Part shown: positions 8,183-16,919 of the stretch, one piece after another
Layout of the letters: each line of letters opens with the position of its first letter
How positions within the stretch are numbered: position 1 is the first letter of the stretch
From: Woeseiaceae bacterium
GTDB taxonomy: Bacteria; Pseudomonadota; Gammaproteobacteria; Steroidobacterales; Woeseiaceae
Length of the DNA stretch: 40,154 nt
Reading direction: 5' to 3'
Assembly: GCA_013042375.1 (NCBI GenBank)
Contig: JABDQH010000104.1
Coordinates: forward strand, 1-40,154
Notes under the pieces: generated by a model
The model's input: the letters and a program-made list of their open reading frames with translations, nothing else
What the model was told of the DNA's origin: nothing
The model's database searches: none
Made by a program: the position numbers and the translations under genes

Positions 8183-9457
8183 ATGAACCACCTCTCAGAG
8201 TACAAGACCGCCGTCCGCCGCCTGTGGCCCGGCCTGACAATCCTGATGTTCGCCGCTTGCGGCATGTCGGACTCCGAATCGGCAAGTCGCGAAGCGGTCG
8301 GCGAATACGAGGTGCACTACTCGATCACGCCGGCGCCAGCGTCGTCGACAGTGCACGTCGAATTGAGTCTGACGCAATCGCGGGCCCTGTTGCGCGAATT
8401 GTCCTTTGCCGCCGACAAGCGCATCAGGGAGATCAAGGCAGATGGCCAGGTGATCGAACACGATGGCCGCATCACCTGGTACCCGCCGGCCGCGGGTGGA
8501 ACGCTTGCGTGGCTCGCGCGCGTTCGCAACGAACGGGGCAACGGCAGATTCGATGCACTTCTCGATGACGACTGGGGCATCTTCCGCATGGAAGACATCA
8601 TTCCCCGCGCGCGCACGCGCACGCTCAAGGGCGCGACGTCGCGAACCTCGTTCGAATTCAGCCTGCCGACTGGCTGGTCCGCCGTATCGGAATACCCGTC
8701 GATCGATACCCCGATCGCCGTCGAGCGCTCCGAACGGCGTTTCGACCAGCCGACCGGCTGGATTGCCGTCGGCGATCTCGGCGTGCGTCGCGAGACGATT
8801 GCGGGCATTCGTGTCGCAATTGCTGCGCCGCAGGGCGAGAACATGCGCCGCATGGACATGCTTGCTGTCCTCAACTGGACCCTGCCCGAGCTTGCCGAAA
8901 TACTGCCGCAGGCGCTGCCGCGCCTGACCATCGTCGGTGCCGGCAAGCCGATGTGGCGGGGCGGCCTGTCGGCGCCGGCATCCTTGTTTCTGCACGCCGA
9001 TAGGCCCCTGATATCCGAGAACGGGACCAGCGCCCTGCTTCATGAAGTCATGCATACGGCCCTCGGGGTCAGGCCGCGCGCGGGCTATGACTGGATCGTC
9101 GAGGGACTGGCCGAGTACTACAGCATCGAATTGTTGCGCCGAGGCAGGGCCATCACGGCAACTCGAGCCGATACGGCCATGCGCCGACAGCGCGAGTGGG
9201 CCGAGCAGGCCGAGACGCTGTGCGCCGATGCTTCGACAGCGGCGACGACCGCGCTGGCCGTTACGATTTTCGACGAACTGGATCGCGAGCTGTCTGCTGC
9301 AACCGACGGCGAGGCGGGACTCGACGACCTGCTCCCGGGCATCGTCGGACAGGACGTCGATGTGGCTGTACTAACGGCCCTCGCAAGCGATCTCATGGGT
9401 GCCTCTCCCGACGCACTTCACATCGATAACCTGCGCGGATGCAATAGTATTCGCTGA
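8183..9457 (+). CDS. Gluzincin (M1/M61-like) metallopeptidase, probable lipoprotein
   Basis: 424 residues with an N-terminal hydrophobic segment ending FAAC (Cys26), a near-lipobox. Zinc ligands are visible as HEVMH (residues 287-291) and the downstream glutamate in 'IVEGLAEYYS' (about residue 307), the HEXXH...E layout of M1/M61 clan peptidases but with a shorter spacer (15 residues against 18). The N-terminal 250 residues are beta-rich, as in M61 'glycyl aminopeptidase' proteins. The substrate is unknown. Its TGA overlaps the ATG of the AAA ATPase gene by one base, implying coupling. Confidence 0.8.
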   Translation: MNHLSEYKTAVRRLWPGLTILMFAACGMSDSESASREAVGEYEVHYSITPAPASSTVHVELSLTQSRALLRELSFAADKRIREIKADGQVIEHDGRITWYPPAAGGTLAWLARVRNERGNGRFDALLDDDWGIFRMEDIIPRARTRTLKGATSRTSFEFSLPTGWSAVSEYPSIDTPIAVERSERRFDQPTGWIAVGDLGVRRETIAGIRVAIAAPQGENMRRMDMLAVLNWTLPELAEILPQALPRLTIVGAGKPMWRGGLSAPASLFLHADRPLISENGTSALLHEVMHTALGVRPRAGYDWIVEGLAEYYSIELLRRGRAITATRADTAMRRQREWAEQAETLCADASTAATTALAVTIFDELDRELSAATDGEAGLDDLLPGIVGQDVDVAVLTALASDLMGASPDALHIDNLRGCNSIR

Positions 9458-10947
9458 TGGACGAACGCCACGACCTCGAACTCATGCTGCGGTCGCAGAC
9501 GCCGCTCATCGTCATCGAGTCCCAGGACGAGCAGCGCATGCTCAGGCTGCTGCAGTCGATCACAATTGCGCGTGCCAGCGAGGCTTACCTGCCCCTGTTC
9601 CGCTGGACCATAACCGACGGTCTGCAACGCCTCGACATCTCGCTCGAACCGCAGACCATGAACTCCGATCCCACGGACGTTCTCAAGCACATTCGCGCCG
9701 TGACCAAGCCCGGCATCTACGTCCTGCTCGATTTCCATCCGTTCCTTGAGGACCCGGTGCATGTGCGACTGTTGAAAGACATCTGCATCCGGGCGCGCGA
9801 GACGAGCCAGTCGATCATCCTGCTCAGTCACGAGGTCAGGCTGCCCGATGAGCTCGAACGCTTCACCGCCCGGTTCGACATGGCGCTGCCGTCCGAGGAA
9901 GAACGCGAACGAATCATCAAGCAGGTTGCCCGGGACTACGCCAGGGACAATCCGGGTACACGGGTCCAGGTCGATCGCAAGGCCCACGAATTGCTCATCA
10001 CCAATCTCGCCGGGCTCACCTGGGCCGATACGGAGCGACTTGCCCGCAACGCCATTTATGTCGACGGCGCGATCACGCGCAGCGACCTGCCGGGCGTGAT
10101 GCAGGCAAAGTATGAGCTATTGAACCGCGGTGGCGCACTGCAATTCGAGTACGACACGGCACGTTTCAAGGATGTCGGCGGGCTCGAACGCCTCAAGACC
10201 TGGCTCGGCCAGCGCCGCGCCGCTTTCCGCGGGGACCAGGCCGCGGCCCACCTCGATACACCCAAAGGCATACTCCTGCTCGGGGTCCAGGGCTGCGGCA
10301 AGAGCCTCGCCGCGAAAGCGACGGCCGGCGTGTTCGGCGCGCCCCTGCTGCGCCTCGATTTCGGCGCCGTGTACGACAAGTACCACGGCGAAACGGAGCG
10401 CAAACTGCGCGAGTCTCTAAGGACGGCGGATATCATGTCGCCTTGCGTCCTGTGGGTCGACGAAATCGAAAAGGGTATCGCCGGGCGGGGCGGCGAAACC
10501 GGCACAACGCAGCGTGTACTCGGTTCTTTGCTGACGTGGATGGCCGAACGAAAATCACAGGTCTTCGTCGTGGCTACCGCAAACGACATCAGTGCCCTGC
10601 CGCCTGAACTCGTGCGCAAGGGCCGCTTTGACGAGATTTTCTTCGTCGATCTTCCGGACCCGGACGTGCGCACGTCCATCTTCGCAATTCACCTCGTGAA
10701 CCGGGAGCAGCCCCTGCAGAATTTCGATGTGCGCGAACTGGCAACGGCGAGTGACGGGTTCTCCGGCGCGGAAATCGAGCAAGCGATCGTGTCCTCTTTG
10801 TACACGGCGCACGCACGGCGTGAGCCGCTAGCCACCGAGCATATCCTCGAAGAAATTGCGCGCACGCGTCCGCTTTCGATTGTCATGGCCGAACGCATCA
10901 GCGAGATGCGTGACTGGGCCAGAGGCCGCACCGTGCCGACCGACTGA
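9457..10947 (+). CDS. AAA ATPase of the Ycf46 type
   Basis: 496 residues. The N-terminal 200 residues are a degenerate AAA-like region opening '[19 protein letters not shown]', as in Ycf46 proteins. The C-terminal AAA module has Walker A GVQGCGKS (276-283), Walker B '[10 protein letters not shown]' (D335, E336), a sensor segment '[11 protein letters not shown]' and '[15 protein letters not shown]' with its arginine finger. Ycf46 is known from plastids and cyanobacteria, where a role in carbon uptake has been proposed, and it also occurs in proteobacteria without known function. It starts on the stop of the peptidase gene, so an ATPase-peptidase link is possible, though the peptidase is exported and this protein is cytosolic. 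Confidence 0.88.
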   Translation: MDERHDLELMLRSQTPLIVIESQDEQRMLRLLQSITIARASEAYLPLFRWTITDGLQRLDISLEPQTMNSDPTDVLKHIRAVTKPGIYVLLDFHPFLEDPVHVRLLKDICIRARETSQSIILLSHEVRLPDELERFTARFDMALPSEEERERIIKQVARDYARDNPGTRVQVDRKAHELLITNLAGLTWADTERLARNAIYVDGAITRSDLPGVMQAKYELLNRGGALQFEYDTARFKDVGGLERLKTWLGQRRAAFRGDQAAAHLDTPKGILLLGVQGCGKSLAAKATAGVFGAPLLRLDFGAVYDKYHGETERKLRESLRTADIMSPCVLWVDEIEKGIAGRGGETGTTQRVLGSLLTWMAERKSQVFVVATANDISALPPELVRKGRFDEIFFVDLPDPDVRTSIFAIHLVNREQPLQNFDVRELATASDGFSGAEIEQAIVSSLYTAHARREPLATEHILEEIARTRPLSIVMAERISEMRDWARGRTVPTD

Positions 10948-11000
10948 GCGGCGGACCCCGGATGCAAATTTAACTTAAGCTGTCATTCTACGTTCGCCCA

Positions 11001-11028
11001 TTGTGACGAACATCCATCGTGCTAGACT
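11001..11028 (+). promoter_or_regulatory. Sigma-70-like promoter, leaderless arrangement
   Basis: TTGTGA at 11001-11006 and TAGACT at 11023-11028 are separated by 16 bases. TAGACT ends six bases before the ATG at 11035, so the predicted first transcribed base is the start codon itself. No Shine-Dalgarno sequence precedes that ATG, which supports a leaderless mRNA. Confidence 0.45.
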
Positions 11029-11034
11029 GCGTGC

Positions 11035-12456
11035 ATGGCTAATGAAAAAAATAATAATATGTTAGTCGCCGACGATGATCCTACCTCCGAACTGGAGATA
11101 CTCGCTCTGCAGCCGCGTGACATCGACGCGGCGGGCGAGCTCGAGTCTGGCGAGAATACTTTCGACTGCGACAGGCGCGCTGCCGGTGAGGCAAAAAAGA
11201 TCAGCCGGCTGCAGTATGACGTCGAGACCCTGCGCGCAAAGTGGCAGGGTCTGGAGGCCGAACTCCAGGCGCGCGAAGAGCTGACGAGCGAACTCAATGC
11301 GCAGGTCGCAGGTCTGCACGACGAGCTGGGGAGCGCGGGAACACTCGTGCTGGAGCGGGACCGCGAGATCAAGGCGCTCAAAGCCGAGCTTCACGATCGT
11401 GAGCAGTCCCACCGCAGCGCGACGGCGAGTCTCGAGGAACAGCTCGAGGTCGCGCGTAAGGCCATACATGAGATTCCCGAGCCGCCGGCACGGTCCGACG
11501 ACGTCCTCGACGACTCGGCCACGTCCATCCGGCTGCGACAGTCCGAAGACTATGCCGACACGTTGCGGCGCAAACTCCAGGACGTCGCGGCCGCGCACGA
11601 CGAGTCCGATCGGGATCGCCAGCGACTCGCGGCCGCATTAACGGCGTCCGAGGAACGCAATCGCGCCCTCGAAGCGACACTGGCGGACGCTGTCGAGGAA
11701 CACAATCGACTTGACGAAAAGCTCGCGGCAGCACTTGCAGGACATGTCGAAGAAATTCGTATTTTGCGCTTCGAGCTTGGCGAGGCGCAGGACACGGTCG
11801 TGCAAACCGAGGAACTCAATACCCAGCTCGCCTCGGATCTCTTCGATACGCGCGGCTCCAAGGACGAGCTCGAACGCAAGCTCAGCGTCGCGGACAATAA
11901 AACTCGCGGACGAATCGACTCGCTCGAGGAACAGCTCAAAAAGAGGAACCAGCATATCGAAGAACTCGAAGAGAAACTGGAGGGTCGCAGCGAAGCGGTC
12001 AACATGTTGCTGGGCGAACTCGCGCGCAAGTCCCAGGAAATCGAGTCAATGGGCGATATTGGCGAACTCCTCTCCGATATGGACGAGCATATAGCCGAGT
12101 CCTTCGATGACAGCGTTCCGGACCAGGAGCACACGCAACGCTCGCCGGACCGTGTCGCACGCGTACTGCTCGGACGCGTCGGCGAAGAACTACTGCGCTT
12201 CCCGTTATTCAAGGACCAGCTGACCATCGGCAGAGCCGTCGACAATGACATTCAGCTGGAAGCTTCCTTTGTCAGCCGCAGGCACGCCGTGGTCAAGACC
12301 GATGGTGAAACGACGCGGGTCATCGACTGGGGCAGCAGGAACGGCGTGTTCGTCAACTCGGAACGAGTCACCGAACATTTTCTGCACAACGGCGACATCG
12401 TGACCATCGGCAATGCGCATTTTCGCTATGACGAAAGGCCAAAGCACGAGGCCTGA
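11035..12456 (+). CDS. Long coiled-coil protein with C-terminal FHA domain
   Basis: 473 residues. Residues about 45-330 are heptad-rich, charged coiled coil broken around residues 140-165. The C-terminus is a forkhead-associated domain with phosphothreonine-site residues visible: GR (399-400), S414 and RH (416-417), and N436 in SRNG. There is no signal peptide or membrane segment, so it is cytosolic. FHA proteins bind Thr-phosphorylated partners; no Ser/Thr kinase of the Pkn type is encoded nearby. The first codons are unusually A-rich (asparagine and lysine repeats), which may help initiation without a Shine-Dalgarno sequence. The role is unknown; scaffolding is an inference. Confidence 0.85.
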   Translation: MANEKNNNMLVADDDPTSELEILALQPRDIDAAGELESGENTFDCDRRAAGEAKKISRLQYDVETLRAKWQGLEAELQAREELTSELNAQVAGLHDELGSAGTLVLERDREIKALKAELHDREQSHRSATASLEEQLEVARKAIHEIPEPPARSDDVLDDSATSIRLRQSEDYADTLRRKLQDVAAAHDESDRDRQRLAAALTASEERNRALEATLADAVEEHNRLDEKLAAALAGHVEEIRILRFELGEAQDTVVQTEELNTQLASDLFDTRGSKDELERKLSVADNKTRGRIDSLEEQLKKRNQHIEELEEKLEGRSEAVNMLLGELARKSQEIESMGDIGELLSDMDEHIAESFDDSVPDQEHTQRSPDRVARVLLGRVGEELLRFPLFKDQLTIGRAVDNDIQLEASFVSRRHAVVKTDGETTRVIDWGSRNGVFVNSERVTEHFLHNGDIVTIGNAHFRYDERPKHEA

Positions 12457-12536
12457 TCTGTGAGCGCAATCACGGCATAATTTTCGCTCCTGTTCTAGTC
12501 TTGCTCTTGTTGCCGGCATGGAAGCGAGACAGCAGG

Positions 12537-12821
12537 ATGCTGCCTACAGCCCAGGGAAAGACCGCGCCCGCATTGCATCAGCGCGCTACCGAGTCCGAGT
12601 CGGGCAGTTTCCTGACGCGCCGAGTCTGGCTGCCGAAAATCATCTACGACGCGCTGCCGTACTTCTACGTCATGGCCGGCATCTCCGCGTTCCTCGCAAC
12701 CCTGTTTATCAGCGAGTGGTTCTGGGTAGTGCCGCATTACCTGCTGTTTTCGCTGGCGTGCGTTCATTTCGGGCTTTTCATCTTCAAGCGCCGCAGAAAA
12801 GGCAAACCCGACGACGCTTGA
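12537..12821 (+). CDS. Small inner-membrane protein, unknown
   Basis: About 94 residues from the ATG at 12537 (a TTG at 12501 would add 12). Two transmembrane helices are visible, 'YFYVMAGISAFLATLFIS' and 'YLLFSLACVHFGLFIF', followed by a basic tail KRRRKGKP that would sit in the cytoplasm. A different forward frame spans the same bases but is an Arg/Ala-rich shadow. Family not recognised. Confidence 0.6.
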   Translation: MLPTAQGKTAPALHQRATESESGSFLTRRVWLPKIIYDALPYFYVMAGISAFLATLFISEWFWVVPHYLLFSLACVHFGLFIFKRRRKGKPDDA

Positions 12822-12860
12822 CGCCACTGCGTCGCTGGGCAACGATATCTGGCCTTTGGG

Positions 12861-13163
12861 ATGCCGAGCCTGACCTTGAGCGACAAGAAAAAACCGGCCT
12901 TGAACATAATCAGGAAAGAAACTGCGCTGTTCCTGGTCTTGCTCCTGTTTGGCCTCGTCGTATTACCGATGTGTATCTGGTTCACGGGCCAGATCGTCTT
13001 TGGCGCCTATGGCGGCACCGACTATGGCGAGTTCTTCGGTGCTCTGAACATGCGAATTCGTTCGCTCGACCCGTTCGCATGGTTCCTCGTGCTCTCACCG
13101 TGGCTCGTTTGCCAGGTAGCGCGGCTGATGCGGTTGGGATGGCGGGCTGTTGGGAAATTGTGA
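12861..13163 (+). CDS. Small membrane protein, unknown
   Basis: 100 residues with a lysine-rich N-terminus, a strong transmembrane helix 'ALFLVLLLFGLVVLPMCIWF', a short loop with Gly/Tyr and a second helix 'FAWFLVLSPWLVCQVARL'. It lies 39 bases after another two-helix gene on the same strand and may share its transcript. Family not recognised. The start context is weak. Confidence 0.6.
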   Translation: MPSLTLSDKKKPALNIIRKETALFLVLLLFGLVVLPMCIWFTGQIVFGAYGGTDYGEFFGALNMRIRSLDPFAWFLVLSPWLVCQVARLMRLGWRAVGKL

Positions 13164-13288
13164 CGCGGCTCTCAGTTCTGAGTCCCGGTTCACGTTACGC
13201 GGTCTTGTCTTCTGGAAAAGCACTCGCGCTTCCGGCATGCTGAGTGTTGCATGGGCTTTACCTTATTTCTGGCGTAACCGATTAGACG

Positions 13289-13639
13289 ATGCTGAGCAAA
13301 CTCAAGAACTGGCTTGGCGGCACGCGTGCCGTTAAGGACGCACCGCCGCACGCGGTGACGGCGAAAACTCGGCCGCACGCCGCTGCAAACGACACACCTC
13401 CCCCGGCGCCTGAACCCGCCGAACCCGGAGACTACCTGTCGAGCGAAATCGAGAGCCTCGGCCCTGGCAAAAATGTCCTGGTCCGCAGGAAGTTCATCCG
13501 CGAGGATTCGGGGACCCACGAAACGCTCACTATCCTCGATGACTCGATAATCCAGAGCGCGAATGACGAGGGCGTGGACCCGTACAACACGGGCTGCTTC
13601 GATCGATCGAAGAGCTGGAACGCACGCTTCACCAAATAG
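13289..13639 (+). CDS. Small hypothetical protein
   Basis: 116 residues, soluble, without signal or membrane segment. Residues 20-48 are Ala/Pro-rich and low-complexity. The second half looks folded, with 'KNVLVRRKFIREDSGTHETL' followed by 'DPYNTGCFDRSKSWNARF'. I do not recognise it. No clear ribosome-binding site precedes the ATG. Coding is supported mainly by the ordered C-terminal composition. Confidence 0.5.
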   Translation: MLSKLKNWLGGTRAVKDAPPHAVTAKTRPHAAANDTPPPAPEPAEPGDYLSSEIESLGPGKNVLVRRKFIREDSGTHETLTILDDSIIQSANDEGVDPYNTGCFDRSKSWNARFTK

Positions 13640-13717
13640 AATCGCTCTTATCAGGGCATGCGGGCCGCACCCCATCGGCACGTGTATTAATGCAACCGCT
13701 TCCAGTACCATTCGCAT

Positions 13718-14251
13718 GTGACTATGCGTATCTCATTCGAACTCGACGATCACGACCTCAAGCATTTCCGCCTGATCATGGACGAGGCGCGGCGCGCCGC
13801 ACGCCGGATTGCTCCCGAAGATATCGTGGCAGCCGCAGAGGAACTGCTCGAGAGCGTCCCGAAGACCGGCACCCCCGGCTTCATCTCGGGGCGGCTCACG
13901 AAGCTGCGGTTGATGATCCACATGCTTTCCGACATCGAATGGCGTCTGCCCCACCAGGACGCCGCGCGAGTGCTCAATGCGCTCGCATATTTCGCCGAAC
14001 CCGAGGACCTGATCCCGGATAGTATTCCAGCCCTCGGTTTTCTCGACGACGCGATCATGATCGAACTCGTCGTGCGCGAACTCAAGCACGAGATTGAGGC
14101 GTACCAGGATTTCTGCGACTACCGTGAGCGCCTGGCTGCGCGAGGCAGCAGCGCCAAGGCCAGCCGCGAGGACTGGCTCGCGTCGCGTCGCAAGGAACTC
14201 CAGGCACGCATGCGGCGCCGGCGCAAGCGCGGGCTGGGCATCCTGCGCTAG
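13718..14251 (+). CDS. DUF1232 (YkvA-type) domain protein
   Basis: 177 residues from GTG 13718, or 175 from ATG 13724. Near residues 90-115 it has 'ALAYFAEPEDLIPDSIP' then 'LGFLDDAIMI', the core signature of DUF1232, a family of small proteins of unknown function often linked to membranes. The C-terminus is strongly basic (MRRRRKRG). TACCAT lies exactly six bases before the GTG, the spacing seen at other possible leaderless starts in this window. Its TAG stop is the first three bases of a 55-bp repeat. Confidence 0.8.
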   Translation: MTMRISFELDDHDLKHFRLIMDEARRAARRIAPEDIVAAAEELLESVPKTGTPGFISGRLTKLRLMIHMLSDIEWRLPHQDAARVLNALAYFAEPEDLIPDSIPALGFLDDAIMIELVVRELKHEIEAYQDFCDYRERLAARGSSAKASREDWLASRRKELQARMRRRRKRGLGILR

Positions 14252-14303
14252 GCCGCTGCCGCGCATCCCTGTGCTCAGCGGCACAGGGCTTTCCCTGCCC
14301 TAG
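14249..14303. repeat. 55-bp intergenic repeat, copy 1
   Basis: It is 51/55 identical to the element at 25419-25473 and in the same orientation. It runs from the TAG stop of the DUF1232 gene to the CTAG containing the stop of the convergent membrane-protein gene, filling the gap exactly. It holds a perfect 8-bp stem, CCCTGTGC (14267-14274) with GCACAGGG (14281-14288) around a six-base loop, and a second possible stem AGGGC/GCCCT. There is no T-tract on either strand, so it is not a standard intrinsic terminator. Confidence 0.85.
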
Positions 14304-14584
14304 GGCCAGAAATACCAGCCGACGCCGCCCAGCGCCAACCACATGGCGGCCTGCATCCAGTATCGCAAGGCGTGGCGCTTGAGCAGCGCATAGAAACTTG
14401 CTGCCGCCACGATGGTCATACCTACAAAGAGCGCGAAGCTGCGCGTCAGCGGGCCGAACTCGCGCGCAAGGCGCGGATAGTCGTCACCGAGAATCAGTAC
14501 GACGATGATGACAGCCCCAAGGCTGAAAGTGATCGCGAAACTGGAGCCGAGGATGATCAGCGTTATGACGGACAGTGGACGCAT
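14300..14584 (-). CDS. Small inner-membrane protein, unknown
   Basis: 94 residues with three transmembrane helices: 'VITLIILGSSFAITFSLGAV' running into 'IIVVLILG', 'SFALFVGMTIVAAASFYALL' and 'MQAAMWLALGGVGWYFW'. There is no recognisable family. Its stop codon is supplied by the 55-bp repeat. It is divergent from prc across 129 bases. Confidence 0.7.
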   Translation of the reverse strand: MRPLSVITLIILGSSFAITFSLGAVIIVVLILGDDYPRLAREFGPLTRSFALFVGMTIVAAASFYALLKRHALRYWMQAAMWLALGGVGWYFWP

Positions 14585-14647
14585 GCGTGTAATTCCCGAA
14601 CAGCGGCAAATGCGGGCTACGGCCGCCCGATTTTGGCGAATGTGCCC

Positions 14648-14676
14648 TTGAACAAAGGTCTCAGGACCACTAGCCT
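14648..14676 (+). promoter_or_regulatory. Weak sigma-70-like promoter upstream of prc
   Basis: TTGAAC (14648-14653), 17 bases, then TAGCCT (14671-14676). The -35 is good and the -10 poor. It lies in the divergent gap between the membrane-protein gene and prc, giving a leader of about 30 bases. Confidence 0.3.
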
Positions 14677-14713
14677 AGCCCAACACGAGGCGTGCTGGAA
14701 CGCCTCTAAAGAC

Positions 14714-16837
14714 ATGATGGAGAAAGCATTGACGAAATCGCGCTTCCGCCACCTGGCCCCGATCACGGCAACGGTCGCAGCAGTCATCGTATGGATGGCC
14801 GCGGGCGACAGCCGGGCATTCGACGAGACGGGCTTTCTGCATCCCGAGCAGCGTCACGAAAACGTCGGCGAACTCGTCACCCAGATAATCGAGAAATCGC
14901 ATTACAACCGTGTGGCGATCGACGATGATTTCTCCTCGGAGGTTCTCGACAATTTCATCGAATCGCTGGACCGCAACCGCATGTACCTGCTGCGGGGCGA
15001 CGTCGAGCACTTCGACAGCCTGCGCTACAAGATCGACGACATGGTCCGCAGCCGGCCGCTCGACCCGGTCTTCGAAATGTACGAAGTCTACGCGACGCGG
15101 GTGCGTGAGCGCCTGGAGTTCGCGCTGACCCAACTCGAAACCGAGCCCGATTACGCGATCGACGAGTCGTACCAGTTCGACCGCTCCGAAGAGCCGTGGC
15201 TCGAGACCTCGGCCGAGCTGGACCAGGTCTGGCGCCGGCGCGTCAAGAATGACGCCCTGAATCTCGCGCTCGAAGGCGAATCCTGGGAGAAGATCCGGGA
15301 CGTGCTCAGCAAACGCTACAAGGGCTTCCTGCGGCGCCTCGACCAGATGAACAACGACGATGTGTTCGAGCGCTTCATGAATGCCTTTGCGAGGACGCTC
15401 GACCCGCACTCGAGTTACCTCTCGCCGCGCAACTCGGAGGAATACCGGATCCAGATGAGCCTGTCGTACTTCGGCATTGGCGCATCCCTGCAGACCGAGG
15501 ACGACTTCGTCAAGATTGCCGGAATCATCGCGGGCGGTCCCGCCGCTATCGACGGCACGCTCAAGCCCGAGGACAAGATCACGGGGGTCGCCCAGGGCGT
15601 AGAGGGTGAGGTCGTCGACGTGATCGGCTGGCGCCTCGACGACGTCGTCGAACTGATCCGCGGGCCCGCTGATTCGGTCGTACGGCTCGAGATCATTCCC
15701 GCGAACTCGCTGCCCGGCAGCCCGAAGGAATTCGTCAACTTGACGCGCGGCCAGGTCAAGCTCGAGGAACAGGCGGCCAAGAGCGAGGTGATTACGGTGC
15801 CGCGTGACGGACGGGAGTGGCGAATCGGCGTGATTGACGTGCCCAGCTTCTACCGCGATTTCCCGGCGCTCAGTCGCGGCGACAAGAATTTCACGAGTAC
15901 GACCAAGGACGTCAAACGCCTTATCGACGAGTTGGAGAAGACCGGTATCGACGGTCTCATCGTCGATCTCAGAGGCAATGGCGGCGGCCACCTCACCGAA
16001 GCGACCGCGCTCTCGGGCCTCTTCATCGACAATGGCCCCGTCGTTCAGCTGCGCAATACCAACGGCCGCATCCAGCGCCTCGACGACCCCGACCCCGTCG
16101 CGAGGGTCGCGTACGCGGGCCCGCTGGCCGTACTGGTCGACCGCTACAGCGCCTCGGCCTCGGAAATCTTCGCGGCGGCGATCCAGGACTACGCACGCGG
16201 TGTAGTGGTCGGGCAACAGACCTTCGGCAAAGGTACCGTGCAGAATCTCTACTCGCTCGACCAGTACCTTCGTTCCGAGGGCGACAAGGGCAGCGGGCAG
16301 CTCACGCTGACCGTCGGCAAGTACTATCGCGTTACGGGTGAGAGTACCCAGCATCGCGGTGTCGACCCGGATATCTCGCTGCCCTCGCACATCAATGCCG
16401 AAATCATTGGTGAAAGCGCGCGCGACAGCGCACTGCCCTGGGACACCATCCCGACGACCGTGTTCCGGGCCGGCACGCCGCTCGACAATACGATCAACTC
16501 GCTGACCGCTACCTATGAGAAGCGCAGCAAGGAGGATCCGAATTTGCGCTACCAGCTCGACCTGATCCAGGCGGCGGAACACATGACATCGCGCAAGACC
16601 GTGTCGCTGAACAAGAAGGCACGCACCACGGAACGCGAACAGCAGCTGCAGGCCAGGCTCGACCGCGAGAACGAGCGCCGGCAAGCGCTCGGGCTGCCGG
16701 CCGTAGAGGATCTCGACGACATCGAGGAAGACGATTTGCCCGACATCCTGCTGGATCAGGCTGCCGGCATCATCACGGACCTTGCCACGATGCGGGAAAT
16801 CGCCGGGCCCGAGCATACGGCACAGGTGCAGCGCTAG
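14714..16837 (+). CDS. prc: Carboxy-terminal processing (tail-specific) protease Prc
   Basis: 707 residues (E. coli Prc is 682). A periplasmic serine protease that trims C-termini and degrades tagged or misfolded envelope proteins. An N-terminal signal anchor 'APITATVAAVIVWMAAG' leads into the Prc helical domain, a PDZ-like region around residues 240-350 and the S41 catalytic domain. Alignment by eye to E. coli S430/D441/K455 gives S481 (in YSASASE), D492 and K506 (in TFGKGTVQ). The long upstream frame is rejected because it reads through the divergent gene; ATG 14714 or 14717 gives a proper signal sequence. Confidence 0.95.
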   Translation: MMEKALTKSRFRHLAPITATVAAVIVWMAAGDSRAFDETGFLHPEQRHENVGELVTQIIEKSHYNRVAIDDDFSSEVLDNFIESLDRNRMYLLRGDVEHFDSLRYKIDDMVRSRPLDPVFEMYEVYATRVRERLEFALTQLETEPDYAIDESYQFDRSEEPWLETSAELDQVWRRRVKNDALNLALEGESWEKIRDVLSKRYKGFLRRLDQMNNDDVFERFMNAFARTLDPHSSYLSPRNSEEYRIQMSLSYFGIGASLQTEDDFVKIAGIIAGGPAAIDGTLKPEDKITGVAQGVEGEVVDVIGWRLDDVVELIRGPADSVVRLEIIPANSLPGSPKEFVNLTRGQVKLEEQAAKSEVITVPRDGREWRIGVIDVPSFYRDFPALSRGDKNFTSTTKDVKRLIDELEKTGIDGLIVDLRGNGGGHLTEATALSGLFIDNGPVVQLRNTNGRIQRLDDPDPVARVAYAGPLAVLVDRYSASASEIFAAAIQDYARGVVVGQQTFGKGTVQNLYSLDQYLRSEGDKGSGQLTLTVGKYYRVTGESTQHRGVDPDISLPSHINAEIIGESARDSALPWDTIPTTVFRAGTPLDNTINSLTATYEKRSKEDPNLRYQLDLIQAAEHMTSRKTVSLNKKARTTEREQQLQARLDRENERRQALGLPAVEDLDDIEEDDLPDILLDQAAGIITDLATMREIAGPEHTAQVQR

Positions 16838-16839
16838 GC

Positions 16840-16867
16840 TTGACCGTTAGAGGGCGGGCGTTATACT
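16840..16867 (+). promoter_or_regulatory. Sigma-70 promoter with palindromic -10 region
   Basis: TTGACC (16840-16845), 16 bases, TATACT (16862-16867): a good sigma-70 match. It lies right after the prc stop and about 50 bases before the next start, so the small exported-protein gene has its own promoter. Confidence 0.6.
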
Positions 16868-16877
16868 CGACTATAAC
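16860..16877. promoter_or_regulatory. 18-bp near-palindrome over the -10 box, possible operator
   Basis: GTTATA and TATAAC arms flank a central TCGA; 16 of 18 positions are symmetric. It covers the -10 hexamer and the predicted transcription start, a classic position for a repressor site. No regulator gene is adjacent, so the binding protein is unknown. Confidence 0.35.
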
Positions 16878-16919
16878 ACCCGTCGGATCGCCGCCGGCGA
16901 TCGTCGCATAGGGATTTCG

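Noticed and set aside
12518-13243. 241-codon forward frame over the small membrane genes
   Set aside because: Arg/Ala/His-rich with no structure, while the alternative frames encode clear transmembrane helices.
14372-14713. N-terminal extension of prc
   Set aside because: It overlaps the divergent membrane-protein gene and would bury the signal sequence.
14675-16816. 713-codon open frame opposite prc
   Set aside because: Shadow of prc; no recognisable domain, and it would overlap a complete protease gene.
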